Assembly (NCBI GenBank): GCA_023422565.1
Contig: JAFAGR010000038.1
Coordinates: 1-64,000, forward strand
DNA from: Bacteroidota bacterium
Lineage (GTDB): Bacteria; Bacteroidota; Bacteroidia; Chitinophagales; Chitinophagaceae
DNA: 64,000 nucleotides
Direction of reading: 5' to 3'
The notes below the pieces were generated by a model, which searched no databases, was not told the DNA's origin, and saw nothing but the letters and a program-made list of their open reading frames with translations. This document shows positions 9,689 through 18,003 of the stretch, piece after piece (position 1 is the first letter of the stretch; every line of letters begins with the position of its first letter). A program made the position numbers and the translations under genes.

Positions 9689-10144
9689 ATGGATTTTCAA
9701 ACCATGAACAAGCAGCGTAAATACATGCTGATCATCGCCGGAATCGGCGTCATCGCCATGTTTCTCCCCTGGATAAGAATTTCAATAATGGGCATTGTGG
9801 CCGGCAGTACCAACGGTATGCACGACACGGGCATTCTCGTTTTCCTGTGTTTCCTCGGCTGCGGAATCCTCGCATTTCTTGGCGACCAGGCCAAGCAGCT
9901 TGATAAAACGATGTGGATGATAACCATGGTACTCGCGGGTATTGCAGCGGTCATCATGGTGATCTGGCTTTTCAGAATGATGGACACAATGAGTTTTCTT
10001 TCCATCGGTTTTTATCTCGCGCTGATCTGTTCGCTTGCTTTATTGTTTGTTGCATATAATTACCGCAATGCAGGTTATAATTTAAAGGATGGGTTTGATG
10101 AATTGAAGAAACAGGTTGGGGATAAAACTTCAAATACACCCTGA
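9689..10144 (+). CDS. Small four-helix membrane protein, function unknown
   Basis: 151 residues with four hydrophobic stretches: about 13-33 (MLIIAGIGVIAMFLPWI), 48-65 (ILVFLCFLGCGILAFL), 75-95 (WMITMVLAGIAAVIMVIWLF) and 102-123 (LSIGFYLALICSLALLFVA), ending in a short charged tail. No signal peptide or motif allows a functional call. It follows the coiled-coil gene on the same strand. The composition and codon use look like the neighbours, so there is no sign of transfer. Inner-membrane location is inferred from the helices. Confidence 0.7.
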   Translation: MDFQTMNKQRKYMLIIAGIGVIAMFLPWIRISIMGIVAGSTNGMHDTGILVFLCFLGCGILAFLGDQAKQLDKTMWMITMVLAGIAAVIMVIWLFRMMDTMSFLSIGFYLALICSLALLFVAYNYRNAGYNLKDGFDELKKQVGDKTSNTP

Positions 10145-10488
10145 AGAATTACGAGTTACGAATTACGAGTTACGATTGCGTTTTCAAGAAAAGGGATAAC
10201 TTAAAAATTACAACGGATCAGCGCGATCCGCTGTACATTGATTTGCGTGAGTCTGCGGGAACTTCTGCTAAAGTGCAGATGTTCGCTTTGGTAGTTGGTA
10301 GTTTGTAGTCTTTATTTCAAATCCAGGTCATACATCGTACCTCGTAATTCGTACATCGTACATTATTTGCGTCGCAATCACTTCAACGGCACACCATTGC
10401 GCATCGAACCGTAATTTATCAACTAACTTAGTTTAGCTCAGATCATTCTACACCTGACTTTAAGTATTTTCGTGCTCAATTCAATGAT
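10145..10488. repeat. Gene-free stretch with inverted heptad arrays (10148-10362)
   Basis: Four 7-mers (ATTACGA/GTTACGA) fill 10148-10175 and five 7-mers of the complementary form TCGTANN fill 10328-10362, so inverted arrays bracket a core of about 150 bases. Inside the core are three more 7-mers (TTGGTAG, TTGGTAG, TTTGTAG; 10288-10308) and a small dyad GGATC-AGCGC-GATCC near 10216-10230. No credible ORF is present. The remaining bases up to pdxH (10363-10488) show nothing I can name. Confidence 0.75.
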
Positions 10489-11130
10489 ATGGCAATGAGC
10501 ATCGCAGATATAAGAAAGGAGTACATCCGGCATTCTCTTGATGAGAAGGATGTACTTGCCGATCCGGTAGATCAGTTTCATACCTGGTTTCTGGAAGCCG
10601 TTAAGGCCGAGGTGGAAGAAGTGAACGCAATGACGCTTGCCACCGCTGATGCAAACGGAACTCCATCAGCACGAATTGTTTTACTGAAAGGTGTTGACAG
10701 GAACGGCTTTTCATTTTTCACGAATTACAACAGTAAAAAGGGTCGTGACCTGGCCGCAAACCCTAAGGCTGCCCTCGTTTTCTTCTGGAAAGAATTGGAA
10801 AGGCAGGTTCGGATATCCGGCACCGTTAGCAGGTTGAGTGAAGCCGAAAGTGATGAATACTTTTTATCAAGGCCCGAAGGCAGCCGCATTGGTGCATGGT
10901 CATCACCGCAAAGTGAAATGATCGTTTCGCGCGAAATACTGGAAACTTGGGTAAGTGAGAAAGAAAAAATGTTCAGTGGAAAATCGATCGATCGGCCTGA
11001 ATTCTGGGGTGGTTATTTGGTAAAGCCTTTACAAATCGAATTTTGGCAGGGAAGGGAAAGCCGTTTGCACGACAGGCTTTTGTATATGCTTAATGAAGGA
11101 AACTGGCGCATTTCCCGTCTCGCGCCATAA
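10489..11130 (+). CDS. pdxH: Pyridoxamine 5'-phosphate oxidase
   Basis: FMN-dependent oxidase forming pyridoxal 5'-phosphate from the pyridoxine or pyridoxamine phosphate, the last step of vitamin B6 cofactor supply; 213 residues, the family's normal length. Characteristic sequence includes [37 protein letters not shown], the FMN/substrate region [13 protein letters not shown] and the C-terminal [14 protein letters not shown]. It stands alone, with an intergenic repeat region upstream and a long imperfect hairpin immediately downstream that probably ends its transcript. The start at 10489 could alternatively be the ATG two codons later. Confidence 0.95.
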   Translation: MAMSIADIRKEYIRHSLDEKDVLADPVDQFHTWFLEAVKAEVEEVNAMTLATADANGTPSARIVLLKGVDRNGFSFFTNYNSKKGRDLAANPKAALVFFWKELERQVRISGTVSRLSEAESDEYFLSRPEGSRIGAWSSPQSEMIVSREILETWVSEKEKMFSGKSIDRPEFWGGYLVKPLQIEFWQGRESRLHDRLLYMLNEGNWRISRLAP

Positions 11131-11132
11131 AA

Positions 11133-11182
11133 AAAGTACATGGCAGTGTGAAGCGATCTTCAAACCGGCTGCCATATACTTT
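11133..11182. terminator. Nested hairpin between convergent pdxH and bTHX genes
   Basis: The 14-base arms at 11133-11146 (AAAGTACATGGCAG) and 11169-11182 (CTGCCATATACTTT) pair with one mismatch. The loop holds a second dyad, GAAG-CGAT-CTTC (11150-11161). It sits between two converging stop codons, A-rich on one side and T-rich on the other, so it could end transcription from both directions. Confidence 0.55.
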
Positions 11183-11190
11183 GCCAGGGG

Positions 11191-11313
11191 TTATTTTTTA
11201 GTACTTTCCTTTTTTGCCGCCGCTTTTTTTGCTGCTGGCTTTGCCGGCCTTGTTTTACCAAAGCTGCCGGCGAAGGTTTTACCCTTCTTTGTTTTGATGT
11301 CTCCGCGTCCCAT
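11191..11313 (-). CDS. 30S ribosomal protein bTHX-like, 40 aa
   Basis: A very short, strongly basic protein starting MGRGDIKTKKGKTFAGSFGK and ending in an Ala/Lys-rich tail. The MGRGDIKTKKGK start is the hallmark of the bTHX (THX) small-subunit protein of Bacteroidota, which binds near the head of the 30S subunit. Family members I recall have a short basic tail; here it is an AAKKAAAKKESTKK-type extension. It lies downstream of the HU gene on the same strand but is separated from it by a hairpin terminator, and an AT-rich leader precedes its ATG. Confidence 0.88.
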   Translation of the reverse strand: MGRGDIKTKKGKTFAGSFGKTRPAKPAAKKAAAKKESTKK

Positions 11314-11332
11314 ATTTATTATTTATTAAAAG

Positions 11333-11375
11333 ATAAAAAGCAAGACACGGGTGCGCCTTGCTTTTCAATTTTTTT
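11333..11375 (-). terminator. Intrinsic terminator of the HU gene
   Basis: AAAAGCAAG and CTTGCTTTT form a 9-bp stem around a loop of about 13 bases, followed on the minus strand by a T-rich run. It lies between HU and bTHX. Confidence 0.7.
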
Positions 11376-11382
11376 CGGGGCA

Positions 11383-11652
11383 TTAGATTTTTGAAGACAG
11401 TTCTTTACCTGCTTTAAATTTCGCTACTTTTTTAGCTTTGATCTTAATAACTGCACCTGTTTGAGGATTGCGGCCATTACGAGCTGCTCTCTTAGAAACA
11501 GAGAAAGTTCCGAAACCAACAAGAGTTACTTTATTTCCGCTTTTCAACGTTTTAGTAACGGCTTCAATGAAAGAATCCAATGCAGAGTTTGCCTGAGTTT
11601 TGGTGATGTCTGCATCATCTGCAATTTTTGCAATTAATTCGGCTTTGTTCAT
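11383..11652 (-). CDS. HU-family DNA-binding protein
   Basis: 89-residue histone-like protein that bends and compacts DNA, normal HU length. It starts [20 protein letters not shown] and carries the conserved dimer core [21 protein letters not shown], whose RNP loop enters the minor groove, then a Lys-rich end. The frame is open further upstream, but the ATG at 11652 matches the family N-terminus. A well-formed promoter lies upstream (11682-11711), leaving a 5' leader of about 25 bases, and an intrinsic terminator follows, so it is probably a single-gene transcript. Confidence 0.95.
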   Translation of the reverse strand: MNKAELIAKIADDADITKTQANSALDSFIEAVTKTLKSGNKVTLVGFGTFSVSKRAARNGRNPQTGAVIKIKAKKVAKFKAGKELSSKI

Positions 11653-11681
11653 AATAATGAGTTTGATTTTTTTAAGTGCAA

Positions 11682-11711
11682 CAAATATAGAAGGTTTTAT
11701 TATCCAACAAA
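11682..11711 (-). promoter_or_regulatory. HU promoter, -33 TTTG and -7 TATATTTG
   Basis: On the minus strand TTTG (11708-11711) and TATATTTG (11682-11689) are 18 bases apart, close to the published Bacteroidetes sigma-ABfr pattern (TTTG, about 19 bases, TAnnTTTG). The -7 element ends 29 bases before the ATG. This is the clearest two-box promoter in the window. Confidence 0.7.
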
Positions 11712-11944
11712 ATTTTTTCTGCTTTTCGCGGCATCGTAAAATTCCGCTGTAATCCGCGTTTGGCAAGCGTTTTAGCGGTGGCCTTTACCCGTTTTTCATG
11801 GAGCGGGAAAACTGTGATCAGCTGAAACCCTTTGCCAGACTGCATTTCAGGGCACATTGCTGAAATCCTTTCTCCGTGCGGCTTCCAGGGGAATATACGA
11901 CTCTTTCTGTGTGATGAGTATGACGAGAAATTTGTTTTGCACAA

Positions 11945-12253
11945 TTAGTTCACAATCTGCATAACAGACCGGAAGGCGATAAATTTATCGCCCCACTTTT
12001 GGAAACTTTTATCGCGCATTGCGGGTGCGAATTCGGTGATGTAGCGATTATATTCGTCAGCAGAAGGAGAGGAGTATTGCACGGCAAAAGTTGGCCCATC
12101 CGTTTCGTCCGTTTCCAGCAATCGTAATACCCGGGCTGAGGTAAAGCAGCGAGTACCGATCACTTCAGGAATGTGTTCTTCCCTGAGCCATGCGAGCCAT
12201 GCTTCGGAAATTGAATGATCAACCTTTATAGTAACGTTATATATCAGTTCCAT
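11945..12253 (-). CDS. DUF4286 family protein
   Basis: 102-residue soluble protein beginning MELIYNVTIKVDHSISEAWLAW and containing EEHIPEVIGTRCFTSARVLRLL and DGPTFAVQY, the pattern of the DUF4286 family found widely in Bacteroidota. The fold is probably a dimeric ferredoxin-like alpha+beta barrel, which is inference; no function is established. Its ATG shares one base with the stop codon of the exonuclease III gene upstream (TGATG), so the two are translationally coupled and almost certainly cotranscribed. Confidence 0.8.
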   Translation of the reverse strand: MELIYNVTIKVDHSISEAWLAWLREEHIPEVIGTRCFTSARVLRLLETDETDGPTFAVQYSSPSADEYNRYITEFAPAMRDKSFQKWGDKFIAFRSVMQIVN

Positions 12254-13020
12254 CAGGTATCAATTTCGAGGTAAACGGGGCAATGATCGCTGTGCTTTAC
12301 ATCAGGGAAGATCTTTACATCCTTTATCTTCTTTTCGAGGTTTCGTGTTACGTTGATGTAATCTATTCGCCAGCCCTTGTTTTCAAGGCGTGTGGAAGCC
12401 CTAAGCTGGTGCCACCAGGTATAATGATGAGGATCTTTGTTTAAATGACGGAAGGAATCCACAAAACCGCTTTCGAAAAACCTATCCATCCAGGCTCTTT
12501 CTTCCGGTAGAAAGCCACTGCTTTTCTTGTTGCTGGCCGGGTTGTGCAGATCGATCTCTTTGTGCGCGATGTTGTAATCTCCGCAAACAATTAATTTGGG
12601 ACGCGTTTTCTTTAGTTCGGTGAGGTATTCTAAAAATTCGTTGAGCCAAACATATTTATAAGACTGCCTTTCTTCTCCCGTCGTTCCTGATGGAAAGTAA
12701 GCGCTGATCACAGATGCAGCGCCGAAGTCTGCCCGTATCACCCTGCCTTCAAGATCACTTTGCTCAATGTTGCATCCTCCAAAAACGTTCGCGGGCTTCG
12801 TGCGGGATAAAATCCCTACGCCGCTATATCCTTTCTTCTCGGCGCAAAACCAATGGCCGGCATATCCTGTCGCTTCAATTGCGGCAACGTCAATGTCGGC
12901 CAGATGTGCCTTCACTTCCTGGAGGCAGATCACATCGGCAGGGTTGGTGCGCAGCCAATCCAGAAAACCTTTTTTTATAGCTGCACGAATGCCATTTATG
13001 TTATAGGAAATGATCCGCAT
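12253..13020 (-). CDS. xth: Exodeoxyribonuclease III / AP endonuclease
   Basis: Mg-dependent DNA repair nuclease that cuts at abasic sites and degrades 3' ends; 255 residues, the normal length. Visible motifs of the exonuclease-endonuclease-phosphatase fold are the start MRIISYNINGIRAAIKKG, the metal ligand in CLQEVKA, the catalytic region GDYNIAHKEIDLHNP, WRIDYINVT, and the terminal SDHCPVYLEID. A TAAATTCG element (13025-13032) ends four bases before the ATG, suggesting a very short leader. The DUF4286 gene follows with a one-base overlap. Confidence 0.95.
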   Translation of the reverse strand: MRIISYNINGIRAAIKKGFLDWLRTNPADVICLQEVKAHLADIDVAAIEATGYAGHWFCAEKKGYSGVGILSRTKPANVFGGCNIEQSDLEGRVIRADFGAASVISAYFPSGTTGEERQSYKYVWLNEFLEYLTELKKTRPKLIVCGDYNIAHKEIDLHNPASNKKSSGFLPEERAWMDRFFESGFVDSFRHLNKDPHHYTWWHQLRASTRLENKGWRIDYINVTRNLEKKIKDVKIFPDVKHSDHCPVYLEIDT

Positions 13021-13046
13021 GCGGCGAATTTATGCAGAGATCGCCC

Positions 13047-15749
13047 TTATTCCAAAATAGGCCTCAGCCATTTTCTTGCTTCTTCAAGCGGCATATCTTT
13101 TCTTTCTGCATAATCTTTCAGCTGGTCTTCACCAATTTTTCCAACTCCGAAATATTTGGATTGGGGATGATCAAAGTACCAACCGCAAATGGATGATGCC
13201 GGCGTCATCGCCAATGATTCTGTAAGATGGATCTTCGTAGTGGCCTCTCCACCTAACAGGTCGAACAATTTATATTTCTCCGTATGATCAGGGCATGCGG
13301 GATATCCCGGTGCGGGCCTGATGCCGCGATATGTTTCCGCGATCAACTCCTCATTGCTAAGCTTTTCATCTTTCGCGTATCCCCAGAGTTCCTTACGTGT
13401 AGTTTCATGGAGGCATTCGGCAAAAGCTTCCGCCAGCCTGTCTCCCAAAGCCTGCATGATTATTTTGTTGTAGTCGTCGTGGTTATTGTGGAAACGCATT
13501 ACATGTTCTTCAAGCCCCTGAATGGTAACGGTGAAGGCGCCAATGTGGGTTTTGCCTTCGGCAGATGGTGTTACAAAATCAGCAAGACTGATATTTGGCT
13601 GCCCCGCAGTTTTCTTGGATTGCTGACGAAGAAACTCCAGGTTAAGCGCTCTCCCGGTGTTGGAAACATGTACCGTGTCAGGACCCGTTTTCTCCGCGGG
13701 CCAGAAGCCCACCACACCGTGCGCGCTCACCCACTTTTCTTTAATCACTTTTTCAAGCAGGGCCTTCGCATCATTATACAATTTAGTGGCTTCAACGCCC
13801 ACTTTTTCATCACTCAATATTTGAGGGAACTTACCGTGTAATTCCCATGCGATGAAAAATGGCTGCCAATCAATAAATGGGATCAGCTTTTCAAGAGGAA
13901 AGTTTTCGAAAACCTTTATGCCTTCAAAAGCAGGTTGAACCGGCTTGTATTCTTTCCAGTTGATCTGCGTCTTATTTTCAACAGCCTCATTATAATTCAC
14001 CATCGGTTTGGCAGAACGCTTTGCGCCAAAGTCGTGACGAAGTTTATCATACTCGGCCTTTGTTTTGGCGAGAAGCTCGGACTTTTGCTCGTTCAGCAAA
14101 CTACCGGTAACGGTTACACTACGGCTTGCATCGAGCACGTGGATCACTCCATGGTCGTATTCCGGAGCGATGCGCACCGCTGTATGCATACGACTGGTTG
14201 TAGCGCCTCCGATCAATAATGGAAGCTCCATGCCCGTACGTTTCATTTCCCTTGCCACGTGTACCATTTCGTCAAGGCTTGGCGTGATCAAGCCGCTAAG
14301 CCCTATCGCGTCAACTTCATGCTTTCGCGCTTCCGCTAAAATTTTGTCTGCAGGAACCATTACACCAAGGTCGATGATGTCGTAGCCATTGCAACCTAAT
14401 ACAACGCCTACAATATTTTTTCCGATATCATGCACATCGCCTTTTACGGTAGCGAGTAATATTTTCGCGGCCTTTGATTCTCCCACACCTGTTCCACCTT
14501 CAGCCAAACGTTTCTCTTCTTTTTCAAGCTCGATATAAGGAGTAAGCACAGCAACCGCTTTTTTCATCACTCTCGCGCTCTTAACCACCTGCGGCAGAAA
14601 CATTTTTCCTGAACCGAACAGGTCGCCTACTACGTTCATGCCATCCATCAGCGGGCCTTCGATCACATCAAGCGGGCGCGGGTATTTCTGACGGGCCTCT
14701 TCCGTATCAGCGTCTATATAATCGGTGATGCCGTTAACCAGGGAATGCGCAAGCCTTTTTTCTACACTTTCCTTTCTCCAGTTTTCATCCTTGATATTTT
14801 CCTTGCCTTTAGATTTTACGTTTTCGGCAAAATTTATCAGCTTTTCAGTAGCCTCGTTGTTATCATTGTTACGATTCAGAATTACATCTTCGCACAGTTC
14901 TTTTAATGTGGGCTCTATTTCATCATACACTGCAAGCTGACCGGCATTAACGATGCCCATATCCATGCCGGCACGAATTGCATGATAAAGAAATACTGCA
15001 TGCATGGCCTCGCGAACGTGATCGTTGCCGCGAAACGAAAAAGACATATTGCTTACACCGCCGCTTACTTTTGTAAGTGGCATCAATGTTTTAATTTCTC
15101 TGGTCGCCTCAATAAAATCAACCGCATAATTATTGTGCTCTTCCATGCCGGTTGCAATGGCAAATATGTTGGGATCGAAAATTATGTCTTCTGGTTTGTA
15201 GCCTACCTGTTTTGTAAGAATATCATATGCGCGCTTGCAGATCTCCACTTTTCTTTCTCGTGTATCTGCCTGGCCCTTTTCGTCAAAGGCCATCACAATA
15301 ACCGCGGCGCCATAATCAAGGCAGGTATGGGCCTGTTCAATAAATTTTTCCTCTCCTTCCTTTAGAGAGATGGAGTTCACAATGCATTTCCCCTGTACAC
15401 ATTTCAAACCCGCTTCAATGATCTCAAACTTACTGCTGTCAATCATTACAGGTATGCGTGCAATGTCGGGTTCAGACTGTACAAGGTTTAAAAAAGTGGT
15501 CATTGCCTTTACGCCGTCAAGCAAGGCATCATCCATGTTCACATCAATAACCTGTGCGCCGTTCTCCACCTGTTGCCTCGCCACAGCAAGCGCTTCTTCA
15601 TACTGGCCGCCACGTACAAGCCTGGCAAACATTTTACTTCCGGTAACGTTTGTGCGTTCTCCTACATTTATAAAGTTGGTTTCGGGGCGAACGATCAATG
15701 GCTCGAGCCCGCTTAATCTTAACAGGGGCGAAATGGAATTTGCTGACAT
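13047..15749 (-). CDS. metH: Methionine synthase, cobalamin-dependent: folate, B12 and reactivation domains
   Basis: 900 residues covering the C-terminal modules of MetH: a pterin-binding domain (from [17 protein letters not shown], residues 26-42), the helical cap and cobalamin-binding domain with the axial ligand His440 in [12 protein letters not shown], and the AdoMet reactivation domain ([19 protein letters not shown]). It transfers the methyl group of methyltetrahydrofolate through cobalamin to homocysteine. The homocysteine-binding module is not fused but lies in the gene immediately upstream, two bases away. The two products must act together; this split is familiar from other Bacteroidota. 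Confidence 0.95.
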   Translation of the reverse strand: MSANSISPLLRLSGLEPLIVRPETNFINVGERTNVTGSKMFARLVRGGQYEEALAVARQQVENGAQVIDVNMDDALLDGVKAMTTFLNLVQSEPDIARIPVMIDSSKFEIIEAGLKCVQGKCIVNSISLKEGEEKFIEQAHTCLDYGAAVIVMAFDEKGQADTRERKVEICKRAYDILTKQVGYKPEDIIFDPNIFAIATGMEEHNNYAVDFIEATREIKTLMPLTKVSGGVSNMSFSFRGNDHVREAMHAVFLYHAIRAGMDMGIVNAGQLAVYDEIEPTLKELCEDVILNRNNDNNEATEKLINFAENVKSKGKENIKDENWRKESVEKRLAHSLVNGITDYIDADTEEARQKYPRPLDVIEGPLMDGMNVVGDLFGSGKMFLPQVVKSARVMKKAVAVLTPYIELEKEEKRLAEGGTGVGESKAAKILLATVKGDVHDIGKNIVGVVLGCNGYDIIDLGVMVPADKILAEARKHEVDAIGLSGLITPSLDEMVHVAREMKRTGMELPLLIGGATTSRMHTAVRIAPEYDHGVIHVLDASRSVTVTGSLLNEQKSELLAKTKAEYDKLRHDFGAKRSAKPMVNYNEAVENKTQINWKEYKPVQPAFEGIKVFENFPLEKLIPFIDWQPFFIAWELHGKFPQILSDEKVGVEATKLYNDAKALLEKVIKEKWVSAHGVVGFWPAEKTGPDTVHVSNTGRALNLEFLRQQSKKTAGQPNISLADFVTPSAEGKTHIGAFTVTIQGLEEHVMRFHNNHDDYNKIIMQALGDRLAEAFAECLHETTRKELWGYAKDEKLSNEELIAETYRGIRPAPGYPACPDHTEKYKLFDLLGGEATTKIHLTESLAMTPASSICGWYFDHPQSKYFGVGKIGEDQLKDYAERKDMPLEEARKWLRPILE

Positions 15750-15751
15750 AA

Positions 15752-16777
15752 TTAATTCTCTGTACTTGTTTCTAAAACGGGTAGTTCACGCGGCGCGAAT
15801 TTGGCCACCGCATCGGCAATGTGTTTGATATGATCAGGCGTAGTGCCGCAGCAACCGCCAACAATATTTAAAAATCCTTCCTTCGCCCAATCTTCTATGA
15901 TGTGCGCGGTTTCGGAAGGCTGTTCATCATATTCTCCAAATGCGTTCGGAAGGCCTGCATTGGGATAGGCTGATGTATAGCAGGATGCGATCTGGCTCAG
16001 TTCTTCAATGTGGGGGCGCATTTGTTCAGCGCCTAAGGCGCAGTTTAGTCCAACGCTTAATGGGTTTGCATGCTGCACGGAAACATAAAAAGCCTCAAGG
16101 GTTTGTCCGCTTAGTGTCCGCCCGCTTGCATCAGTGATGGTGCCTGATATCATAACAGGCAATTCGTCGATCTTATTTTCGCGGAAGAATTTTTTCGCAG
16201 CGTAAATGGCAGCCTTGGCATTAAGTGTATCGAAAATGGTTTCAATCAACAGTATGTCTGCTCCTCCTTCAACAATGCCTTTTATCTGTTCAGTATAAGC
16301 GGTTGCCACTTCATCAAAGGTTACGGCACGATAACCGGGGTTGTTCACATCGGGAGACAGTGATAAAGTTTTATTAAGCGGACCGATGGCACCGGCGATA
16401 AATTTGGGACCGCTTCCGGGATGCTTTTCTTTGAATCTCCTGATCGCTTCCCTCGCGCATTTCACAGATTCCACATTCATTTCATAGGCAAACTCCTGCA
16501 TATCGTAATCTGCCTGAGCTATGGTGGTGCTGCTGAAAGTGTTGGTTTCAATAATATCTGCACCGGCCTCGAGGTATTGTAGATGTATGCCGGTGATTAT
16601 CTCCGGGTTCGTAATGCTCAACAGATCATTATTACCTTTTACATCTTTATGCCAGTTTGCAAATCGCTCGCCCCGGTAATCTTTCTCTTCAAGTTTATGC
16701 CTTTGTATCATTGTGCCCATAGCCCCATCAATCACTAAAATTTTTTTCTTTAACGCTTCGCGTATAGAGTTCATCAT
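15752..16777 (-). CDS. Methionine synthase homocysteine-binding module (split MetH N-terminal part)
   Basis: 341-residue homocysteine S-methyltransferase domain, which binds homocysteine through zinc and accepts the methyl group from the cobalamin module encoded next door. It starts [21 protein letters not shown], and the three zinc ligands are visible as the Cys in GLNCALGA and the pair in [11 protein letters not shown]. The length fits the first module of full-length MetH. Two bases separate its stop from the start of the 900-residue partner, so coupled translation is likely. A gene-free leader with a strong hairpin lies upstream. Confidence 0.92.
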   Translation of the reverse strand: MMNSIREALKKKILVIDGAMGTMIQRHKLEEKDYRGERFANWHKDVKGNNDLLSITNPEIITGIHLQYLEAGADIIETNTFSSTTIAQADYDMQEFAYEMNVESVKCAREAIRRFKEKHPGSGPKFIAGAIGPLNKTLSLSPDVNNPGYRAVTFDEVATAYTEQIKGIVEGGADILLIETIFDTLNAKAAIYAAKKFFRENKIDELPVMISGTITDASGRTLSGQTLEAFYVSVQHANPLSVGLNCALGAEQMRPHIEELSQIASCYTSAYPNAGLPNAFGEYDEQPSETAHIIEDWAKEGFLNIVGGCCGTTPDHIKHIADAVAKFAPRELPVLETSTEN

Positions 16778-17091
16778 TCTCTTTTTTATTGAATAAATAA
16801 CATGCAGGGCAATGCAAACGGTGAAGTGTAAACGAAGAAAACAGCCGCGGAGTATGCGGAGATGTCGTTTATTAGTTCAGGCATTTTACATTGCAGCGGA
16901 TGAACAATAAACAAATCCGCCACTGCAACAAGTAATACAAAGCTAACGCTAACGGTGCATAAATACAAATGTCCGCCTGCCAAACAGAGGTTTAATTAAA
17001 AAAAACCCGTATATTAATTCATGAAAAATTCCCTGTAAGTGCCTTCTGGCTTTCCGGGGTAATAAATTTTTTTGACGGTTCTGGTACCCTT
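16778..17091. promoter_or_regulatory. Divergent intergenic region with a hairpin in the metH leader (16891-16928)
   Basis: No credible gene lies here. On the metH side, GCGGAT (from 16915) and ATCCGC, extended by TTGCA/TGCAA, form an 11-bp stem with a 3-base bulge and a 13-base loop at 16891-16928, about 115 bases before the metH start. I looked for cobalamin and SAM riboswitch cores and did not find them. A leader or upstream transcription terminator is possible. Confidence 0.4.
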
Positions 17092-17928
17092 ATGCTTTTT
17101 AAGAGCTTTCCACCATCTGACAAGTTGAGCCCGTATGTTCAAACATACCAGGTCAGGCATTTTTTGATCGATCCGCAGATAAGGCCTACACCTAAACCAT
17201 ATGTAGTAAGGCCTGAAGAAACGATGGCCTTTTATGTTAGGGGCTGCGAGCAAACAAAAATTATTTCTCAGGATAAGGTCCTCGTTCGGCCAAGGGCAAC
17301 GCTTACCGGGCAGTGGACGGCTAGAATTGACCGATGGTCATTGGAGAACGAGTTCTTAATGGTGCAGGTTATTCTAAAACCCGGCGGACTTTATAAACTC
17401 ACCGGGATTCCCTCTTATGAAGTGGCTGATAAATGTGTCGATCTGTTCGATCTCTATCCTTCATGTATCCGCACGTTGTTCAATCGGTTTGATGAGGAGA
17501 TCTGCTATGAGAAAGTGATACAAGCAATTGATATATTTCTGGAAGATCTGCTCAGAAAGAGCAACCGGCCCCATTATCTTTTTGAAAAAGCATTTTGTTT
17601 ACTTCGGGGCGATGAAACGGTTTCCATAAGCAAGCTTGCCGGTGAGGCCTGTCTCTCCTTACGTCAGTTTGAACGAAAGGCGTTGAGTTATTTGGGGATT
17701 CCCTGCTCCGCCTATCAGCGGATATCGCGATTTGCAGAATCCTTCAAACTGAAAACAAAGGATCCCGGAAAGGCATGGGCCGACGTGGCTATTAAAACGG
17801 GCTACTACGATTATCAGCATCTGGTACGCGATTATAAAGCGCTCGCCTTTACAAACCCGCGCGTGCTGTTTGAAGCGGATCAGGTATCGCTGGAGAAAGT
17901 TCTCAAACTTGGTGACGGCTACTCATAG
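17092..17928 (+). CDS. AraC-family transcriptional regulator
   Basis: 278 residues. The N-terminal part (MLFKSFPPSDKLSPYVQTY, then RPEETMAFYVRG and GQWTARI) is the DUF6597-like sensor fold common in Bacteroidota AraC proteins; the C-terminal part holds the paired helix-turn-helix region, recognisable from LSLRQFERKALSYLGIPCSAYQ and the second helix pair with WADVAIKTGYYDYQHLVRDYKA ending in NPRVLF. It probably binds DNA as a regulator of nearby or distant genes; the haloperoxidase-like lipoprotein gene 75 bases downstream on the same strand is one candidate. The signal it senses is not evident. Confidence 0.88.
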   Translation: MLFKSFPPSDKLSPYVQTYQVRHFLIDPQIRPTPKPYVVRPEETMAFYVRGCEQTKIISQDKVLVRPRATLTGQWTARIDRWSLENEFLMVQVILKPGGLYKLTGIPSYEVADKCVDLFDLYPSCIRTLFNRFDEEICYEKVIQAIDIFLEDLLRKSNRPHYLFEKAFCLLRGDETVSISKLAGEACLSLRQFERKALSYLGIPCSAYQRISRFAESFKLKTKDPGKAWADVAIKTGYYDYQHLVRDYKALAFTNPRVLFEADQVSLEKVLKLGDGYS

Positions 17929-18003
17929 AATGTCGTTTCTGTACCACATGAACCCTCGATGAGGCATTTACATTTGTTCTGTTCATCACAAAATCTTTTT
18001 TTT

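Noticed and set aside
11672..11944. 90-residue minus-strand ORF upstream of HU.
   Set aside because: It covers the HU promoter, has no family-like sequence and overlaps the upstream frame of HU.
13284..13841. 185-residue plus-strand ORF inside metH.
   Set aside because: Shadow of the opposite metH strand, with no independent start signal or family resemblance.
16786..16983. 65-residue minus-strand ORF before the metH genes.
   Set aside because: It spans the hairpin leader and has no family-like sequence; treated as chance.
16778..17091. Possible cobalamin riboswitch before metH (a GCCACTG-like string at about 16917).
   Set aside because: The string is on the plus strand, opposite to metH, and no other conserved cobalamin-riboswitch elements (GGTGnnA-type or closing helices) are recognisable on either strand.
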